From assembly GCA_021323155.1 (NCBI GenBank), contig JAJTCI010000033.1:1-12195 (forward strand): 12,195 nucleotides of DNA, in the 5' to 3' direction. This DNA comes from Chitinophagaceae bacterium. Its GTDB lineage: Bacteria > Bacteroidota > Bacteroidia > Chitinophagales > Chitinophagaceae. The translations under genes were made by a program, and so were the position numbers. The notes beneath the pieces are model-generated. The model was not told where the DNA came from. It searched no databases and was given only the letters and a program-made list of their open reading frames with translations. Each line of letters opens with the position of its first letter. Position 1 is the stretch's first letter. Below are positions 8,030-12,195 of this stretch, in pieces.

Positions 8030-9046
8030 ATGACCATTCAAAACGATAAATCACTAAAGCAATACAACACATTCGGGATAGATGTGACAGCCCGTCACTT
8101 CGCCACTTTTGGTTCCGTGAATGAGTTAACGGACCTGCTGAATTATGAACTTCCGTCACGGTCTCAGAGGCTTGTACTTGGAGGTGGCAGCAATATCCTT
8201 TTCACGAAAGATGTAGATGGCCTGGTGATGAAGAATGAGCTAAAAGGAATGGAATTGGTGCGCGAGGACAAAGAACATTATTATGTTCGTGCCGCGGCTG
8301 GCGAGAACTGGCACCAGTTCGTAATGTTCTGTGTCAACAGCAACTACGCAGGGCTCGAAAATCTCAGCCTGATACCCGGCAACGTGGGTGCCAGCCCGAT
8401 GCAGAATATTGGCGCTTACGGGGTGGAAATAAAAGACAGCTTTGAATCCCTCGAAGCGTTTCATATTGAGGAAAAATCCATTCATCACTTCAACGCCAAC
8501 GATTGTGAATTTGGTTACCGGGAAAGTATTTTTAAAAGAAAATACCGAAACCAGTTCGTGATCCTCAATGTAACCTACCGTTTAAATAAAAAACCGGTAT
8601 TCAATACATCTTATGGCGCTATTGAACAAGAACTGGAAAAGATGGAGGTAAAAGAACTATCCATAGACGCCATCTCGCAGGCCGTGATCAATATTCGTTC
8701 ATCCAAACTCCCCGACCCAAAACAGATCGGCAATGCGGGAAGCTTTTTCAAGAACCCCACGCTACCTGCTTCGATGCTGGGCCCGTTGCAGCAGGTGCAC
8801 CCTGCAATCCCGTTTTATGCAGTAGGTGATTCACATGTAAAGATCCCGGCGGGTTGGTTGATAGAACAATGCGGGTGGAAAGGTTTCCGGGAGGGTGATG
8901 CGGGTTGTCATAAACAACAAGCACTCGTTCTTGTCAACTACGGAGCTGCTACCGGTCACCAGGTTTATCAACTCTCCGAAAAGATCCTGCAGAGCGTGAA
9001 AGAAAAATTCAATATATTGTTGGAGCGCGAGGTTAATATTATTTAA
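8030..9046 (+). CDS. murB: UDP-N-acetylenolpyruvoylglucosamine reductase MurB (type I)
   Basis: MurB uses NADPH and FAD to reduce UDP-GlcNAc-enolpyruvate to UDP-MurNAc, the second committed step of peptidoglycan synthesis, in the cytoplasm. I chose ATG 8030 (338 residues): it follows an A-rich leader and is close to the conserved NTFGIDV (13-19). The in-frame GTG 8009 lies inside the heptad repeat and would add seven unconserved residues. FAD-binding residues include LVLGGGSNILF (48-58) and IPGNVGASPMQNIGAYG (115-131). The catalytic trio by analogy with E. coli Arg159, Ser229 and Glu325 is R164 (in FGYRESIF), S238 (in GNAGSFFKNP) and E334 (in LEREV). The YRESIF segment and the C-terminal domain from about 205 onward mark the E. 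coli-like type I enzyme. It lies 36 bases after priA with no visible promoter, so co-transcription with priA is likely. Confidence 0.96.
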   Translation: MTIQNDKSLKQYNTFGIDVTARHFATFGSVNELTDLLNYELPSRSQRLVLGGGSNILFTKDVDGLVMKNELKGMELVREDKEHYYVRAAAGENWHQFVMFCVNSNYAGLENLSLIPGNVGASPMQNIGAYGVEIKDSFESLEAFHIEEKSIHHFNANDCEFGYRESIFKRKYRNQFVILNVTYRLNKKPVFNTSYGAIEQELEKMEVKELSIDAISQAVINIRSSKLPDPKQIGNAGSFFKNPTLPASMLGPLQQVHPAIPFYAVGDSHVKIPAGWLIEQCGWKGFREGDAGCHKQQALVLVNYGAATGHQVYQLSEKILQSVKEKFNILLEREVNII

Positions 9047-9048
9047 CA

Positions 9049-9079
9049 TTTTACAATGCAACGAGAGACAATATATTTG
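9049..9079 (+). promoter_or_regulatory. Predicted promoter of the small barrel gene
   Basis: TATATTTG (9072-9079) matches the Bacteroidota -7 consensus TAnnTTTG at every fixed position. An imperfect -33 box, a T-rich TTTTA at 9049-9053, lies 18 bases upstream. Transcription should start around 9084-9087, giving a leader of about 20 bases before ATG 9106. It sits in the 59-base gap after murB, so the barrel gene probably has its own promoter. Confidence 0.7.
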
Positions 9080-9105
9080 GCTCTAGCAAAATCAAAACCA
9101 ACGTT

Positions 9106-9570
9106 ATGAAGAAAACCTTATTGATCGCATCGGCTTTATTTTTATTCGCTTTCGCTTCCAATGCCCAGAAAGCTGCCACGTCTATTTATGTTGAAGTAGG
9201 CGGACCCAGTCTCGCGGCTTTTAACTTTGATACACGATTTGGAAAGACCCAGGGCGGCATCGGTGGCCGTATCGGTTTCGGGGGATTCAGTATCGATGGC
9301 GAAGGCGCGATTTTCATTCCTATTGGCCTGAACTACCTGATCGGTAAAGACGAAAAGAACTGGTTTGAACTTGGCGCAGGCGTTACGCCGATCCTGGGTA
9401 CCGGTGCGTCTGACGGGAATTTCTCATCCACATTCGGCCACATCCTGTTTGGTTACAGGTTGCAACCAAAAGACGGTGGCTTTACTTTTCGCGCATTTGT
9501 AAGCCCCGTATTCGGCGAAGGATTCTTTGTTCCTTATTACGGTGGCGTTTCGTTCGGATACAAATTCTAA
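9106..9570 (+). CDS. Small secreted, probably outer-membrane beta-barrel protein of unknown function
   Basis: The product has 154 residues with a clear Sec signal peptide: MKK, a hydrophobic core at about 4-17, and a likely signal peptidase I site SNA|Q after residue 20. The mature part (about 134 residues) is rich in Gly and aromatic residues and consists of short alternating hydrophobic/polar strands, such as SIYVEVGG (26-33), GRIGFGGFSI (54-63), AIFIPIGLNYLIG (68-80), NWFELGAG (85-92), HILFGYRL (112-119), FTFRAFVSPVFG (126-137) and the last strand GVSFGYKF. A terminal Phe on the final strand is the usual signal for outer-membrane barrel assembly. It is small for an eight-strand barrel, so a compact 6-8-strand form is possible. 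I do not recognise a named family or a ligand. It has its own promoter upstream and a hairpin terminator downstream, so it is probably monocistronic. Confidence 0.8.
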   Translation: MKKTLLIASALFLFAFASNAQKAATSIYVEVGGPSLAAFNFDTRFGKTQGGIGGRIGFGGFSIDGEGAIFIPIGLNYLIGKDEKNWFELGAGVTPILGTGASDGNFSSTFGHILFGYRLQPKDGGFTFRAFVSPVFGEGFFVPYYGGVSFGYKF

Positions 9571-9587
9571 AAACTACGATGTTGAAT

Positions 9588-9618
9588 AAATAGCGGCCAA
9601 TGTGCCGCTATTTTTTTT
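9588..9618. terminator. Bidirectional rho-independent terminator between convergent genes
   Basis: The stem TAGCGGC (9591-9597) pairs with GCCGCTA (9604-9610) around the six-base loop CAATGT, and can be extended by three A-T pairs (9588-9590 with 9611-9613). A run of eight T (9611-9618) follows on the + strand, serving the barrel gene. Read on the minus strand, the stem is followed by TTTATT, a weaker tract, and it begins just beyond the stop of the AAA+ ATPase gene, whose TAA (9617-9619) lies partly in the T run. One hairpin therefore probably ends both transcripts. Confidence 0.85.
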
Positions 9619-11161
9619 ACCGGTAGTCTTCTTCATCCTCCTCGTAATCATCGCCCGCGTTCATCTGGCCAAAATTCATCATACTACCCACGAGGTCCTT
9701 GAATTCGATCCTGCCTTCGATCATCTTCTTGCTGATCAGTGAATAAGAAGCCAACCCATGTAACACAAACTCCATCATTAACGCAGTTTCACTATCATTG
9801 GCTTTTGCGAAATACTTCTTAACAAACGCATGCAATCCATCAACGCTATATAGCGCAGCGATCCTGTCATTGTCCTTCATGTCCACCACCAGGTCGAGGT
9901 GGTTGCCAGCGTCGAACCAACGCGTAATCGATTTGTAAGGGTTGTCATCTCCCCGCTCCTGCTGCGAGGGCTTGCCGGTATTTCTCTTTTTCTTACTTAC
10001 CTCCGGGTTGGGAAAGTAGTGAACGAACTGTGACCGGATGGAACGGTCAAGCAGGTTAACCGCTACCTGGAACGGCCCCTCCTGCTCACCTTCATACACC
10101 AGCTCAATTTTCCCTGTGATTGAAGGTATCACCCCCACCAGGTCGCTCAGCCAGACCTGGGTCTGTTTCTCATTGAACATTAACGCCCGGCGCTCTGCAC
10201 TACTGATCGCGTTTTCATAAGCCGCGATCGTCAGTCGCGCACTCACACCACTTTTTTTATCTACATACTCATTACTCCTCGCCTCGAAAGCCAGGTTTTC
10301 CAACAGGCGTTTGATCATATCACTCACCTGCACTCTTGCAGACTGTTCCGGTAACACCTGCGCCTCCTGTTCCGTAATGGCCAGTGAAGTCTCGATCGTT
10401 TTGGGATAGTGCGTCAGTATCTGGCTTTGTATCCGATCTTTCAGCGGCGTGACGATACTTCCACGGTTGGTATAATCTTCGGGGTTTGCAGTGAAAACAA
10501 ACAATATATCGAGCGGCATCCGCAACCGGAAACCACGAATTTGTATGTCGCCTTCTTCCAGGATATTGAAAAGCGCTACCTGTATTCTCGCCTGCAGGTC
10601 AGGGATCTCATTGATCACGAATATTCCCCGGTTGCTTCTTGGAATGATGCCATAATGGATCACGCGCTCGTCAGCAAAACTCAACCGCAGGTTCGCGGCT
10701 TTGATGGGGTCTATATCACCAATCAGGTCGGCTACGCTAACATCAGGCGTAGCCAGCTTCTCACCGTAGCGTTCGCTGCGATGCAGCCATTGCACCGGTG
10801 TGTCATCGCCATGCTCCGCGATCACATCCTTTGCGAATTTGCTGAGTGGATTAAAAGGATCGTCATTTACCTCGCTACCGGCGACTACCGGGATGTATTC
10901 GTCGAGCAGTTCAGTCATCTGTCGCGCCATCCTTGTTTTCGCCTGGCCGCGTAAACCCAGGAATAAAATATTATGCCGACTCAACAATGCGCGCTCAGTA
11001 TCGGGTATCACCGTGTCTTCATAACCAATGATGCCGGTAAATGGGTTTTCCCTCGCCCGGATCCTTGTAATGAGGTTCTTCCTGATCTCGTCTTTTACAG
11101 TGACGCTTTTATAGCCCGATTTTTTCAGCTCACCTAAGGTCTTTATGTTTTTAATGTTCAT
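9617..11161 (-). CDS. MoxR/BchI-like AAA+ ATPase, partner of the upstream VWA protein
   Basis: This 514-residue AAA+ protein should couple ATP hydrolysis to remodelling or metal/cofactor insertion with its VWA partner; the client is unknown. Visible motifs: Walker A GLRGQAKT (69-76, the MoxR-type GxxGxAKT form), a Walker B position reading GIFVINEIPDL (179-189) with N184 where Asp is usual and E185 kept, sensor 1 FTANPEDY (223-230), a likely Arg finger in PLKDRI (239-244) and a sensor 2-like SARLTIAAYENAIS (307-320). The helical lid runs to about 345. Beyond it lie a domain I cannot assign (350-385), a charged, poorly structured linker (388-408), a second helical part (410-500) and an acidic tail (DDYEEDEEDYR). 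It follows the VWA gene by 59 bases with no convincing promoter, so one transcript is likely. It is longer than typical MoxR proteins (about 330) and closer to ChlI/COG1239-like ATPases. No chlorophyll or cobalamin genes are nearby, so calling it Mg-chelatase would overreach. Confidence 0.85.
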   Translation of the reverse strand: MNIKNIKTLGELKKSGYKSVTVKDEIRKNLITRIRARENPFTGIIGYEDTVIPDTERALLSRHNILFLGLRGQAKTRMARQMTELLDEYIPVVAGSEVNDDPFNPLSKFAKDVIAEHGDDTPVQWLHRSERYGEKLATPDVSVADLIGDIDPIKAANLRLSFADERVIHYGIIPRSNRGIFVINEIPDLQARIQVALFNILEEGDIQIRGFRLRMPLDILFVFTANPEDYTNRGSIVTPLKDRIQSQILTHYPKTIETSLAITEQEAQVLPEQSARVQVSDMIKRLLENLAFEARSNEYVDKKSGVSARLTIAAYENAISSAERRALMFNEKQTQVWLSDLVGVIPSITGKIELVYEGEQEGPFQVAVNLLDRSIRSQFVHYFPNPEVSKKKRNTGKPSQQERGDDNPYKSITRWFDAGNHLDLVVDMKDNDRIAALYSVDGLHAFVKKYFAKANDSETALMMEFVLHGLASYSLISKKMIEGRIEFKDLVGSMMNFGQMNAGDDYEEDEEDYR

Positions 11162-11220
11162 TTTTATTTGTCAGCTTTGAAATCAATTCACCGGTCTGAG
11201 TAACACAATGCGGCCCCACA

Positions 11221-12195
11221 TCAATACACGGTCTTCCGTTTCCCACTCTCAAAATCCTTAAAAATAAAAGCACCCAATTTATCGAGACTGGCAAAAAACG
11301 CTTTCCCATTATTCATCTCCGTAAACTCCTGTACAAATTTTTGCAGGTAAGGATCCGATGCGATCATGAATGTAGTAATGGGTATCTTTAGTTTTTTGCA
11401 CTGCGCGGCAAGGTTGATGCACCGGTTCACCACCTTGCGGTCAAGCCCGAAACTATTCTTGTAATACTTGCCACCGATCTTGAGGCAGGTTGGCTTACCG
11501 TCAGTGATCATGAATATCTGTTTATTGGGGTTCTTCCTTCTACGCAGGATATCCATCGCAAGTTCCAATCCCGCAACCGTGTTTGTATGGTACGGCCCCA
11601 CTTGCAGGTAGGGCAGGTCCTTGATCTCTATCTGCCAGGCGTCATTGCCAAACACCACGATATCAATAGTGTCTTTCGGGTATTTGGAAGTGATCAGTTC
11701 ACTTAATGCCATTGCCACTTTCTTGGCCGGCGTGATCCTGTCTTCACCGTACAATATCATAGAGTGCGATACATCGATCATCAAGACGGTGGACGTCTGT
11801 GCTTTGAAATCCGTTTCTCTTATCTGCAGGTCATCTTCGCGCATGGAAAAACTTTCGATACCATGGTTGATCTGCGCGTTGCGGATGCTTTCCGTAAAAT
11901 CGATCTGCTCCAGCATATCACCGAACTGGAATGGCCTGGTCTCCGGGTTGATCTCGTCTCCCTGTCCCGGCTTGAATGTCTGGTGATTGCCTTGCTTGAT
12001 TTTCTTTAATTTCCCGAATATCTCCTCCAGGCTGCGCTTGCGAATGCTTTGTTCCGACTTCGCAGTGATAGAAAGATTCCCGTTCGCAGGGTCTTCATCC
12101 ATATACCCCTGCTGTTTCAGGTCGTCGATAAAATCCCCCATCCCATACTCGTCATCTGTAAAGCCGTATTGCCTGTCCAGTTCATTCATCCATTT
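11221..12195 (-). CDS. VWA-domain protein with intact MIDAS, 5' end outside window
   Basis: The frame stays open to the window edge. The first ATG inside is at 12189 (322 residues), but it is preceded in frame by K-W, and from memory related proteins continue upstream with a helical N-terminal part, so the true start probably lies beyond 12195. Residues from that ATG: a charged, mostly helical region (1-130, including RSLEEIFGKLKK), then a von Willebrand factor A domain (about 132-305). The metal-ion-dependent adhesion site is complete: DVSHS (139-143), T204 in HTNTVAG, and TDG (229-231). VWA proteins paired with MoxR-like ATPases (BchD, ViaA, CoxE) act as cytoplasmic substrate-binding partners. 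No signal peptide or membrane segment is visible, which fits that. It is transcribed ahead of the AAA+ gene. Client and process are unknown. Confidence 0.87.
   Translation of the reverse strand, partial: KWMNELDRQYGFTDDEYGMGDFIDDLKQQGYMDEDPANGNLSITAKSEQSIRKRSLEEIFGKLKKIKQGNHQTFKPGQGDEINPETRPFQFGDMLEQIDFTESIRNAQINHGIESFSMREDDLQIRETDFKAQTSTVLMIDVSHSMILYGEDRITPAKKVAMALSELITSKYPKDTIDIVVFGNDAWQIEIKDLPYLQVGPYHTNTVAGLELAMDILRRRKNPNKQIFMITDGKPTCLKIGGKYYKNSFGLDRKVVNRCINLAAQCKKLKIPITTFMIASDPYLQKFVQEFTEMNNGKAFFASLDKLGAFIFKDFESGKRKTVY

Noticed and set aside
10409..10954. 181-codon plus-strand open frame opposite the AAA+ gene
   Set aside because: Covers the Walker A/B region of the ATPase in antisense; no domain-like composition and no promoter.
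11162..11220. Independent promoter between the VWA and AAA+ genes
   Set aside because: On the minus strand the best candidate is TGATTTCA, which fails TAnnTTTG at several fixed positions; co-transcription is simpler.
9617..12195. Magnesium chelatase BchI/BchD
   Set aside because: Only the fold types match; there is no tetrapyrrole gene nearby, the VWA protein lacks an ATPase-like N-terminal domain in the visible part, and Walker B differs.

Overview
The window reads as a piece of a Bacteroidota chromosome, most probably a Chitinophagaceae-like relative. The evidence is protein character (an 831-residue PriA, an E. coli-type MurB, a small secreted barrel ending in Phe with an 'SNAQ' cleavage region), near-absence of Shine-Dalgarno sequences before start codons, and promoter-like TAnnTTTG elements, the -7 box typical of this phylum. 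The family-level placement is inference. Coding density is very high and no stretch over 300 bases lacks a gene. I see no rRNA, tRNA, CRISPR array, insertion sequence, phage gene or attachment site.

Left part (1-4622, + strand): a purine-hydroxylase operon. The 3' part of the FeS/FAD subunit of a xanthine dehydrogenase (5' end outside the window) is followed 2 bases later by the molybdenum subunit. An XdhC/CoxI-type cofactor chaperone overlaps that gene's end, and a 98-residue ABM-fold protein of unknown role overlaps the chaperone. The active-site residues that separate xanthine dehydrogenase from aldehyde oxidase are of the xanthine type, so oxidation of hypoxanthine/xanthine to urate is the best-supported role.

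Middle part (4640-9046, + strand): housekeeping genes. These are a PlsC-like lysophosphatidate acyltransferase, the primosomal helicase PriA, and the peptidoglycan enzyme MurB. plsC and priA each have a -7-like box so close to the ATG that their transcripts may be nearly leaderless. The 36-base priA-murB gap contains four degenerate heptanucleotide units.

Right part (9049-12195): a small secreted, probably outer-membrane barrel protein with a consensus promoter, then a hairpin/T-tract terminator shared with a convergent minus-strand pair. That pair is a VWA-domain protein (5' end beyond the window edge) followed by a 514-residue MoxR/BchI-like AAA+ ATPase. The layout recalls ATPase/VWA machines such as BchI-BchD, RavA-ViaA and CoxD-CoxE, but its substrate is not evident. 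Its ATPase has Asn in place of the Walker B Asp. This pair is the least understood functional unit here. I did not find clear evidence of a wholly new system.
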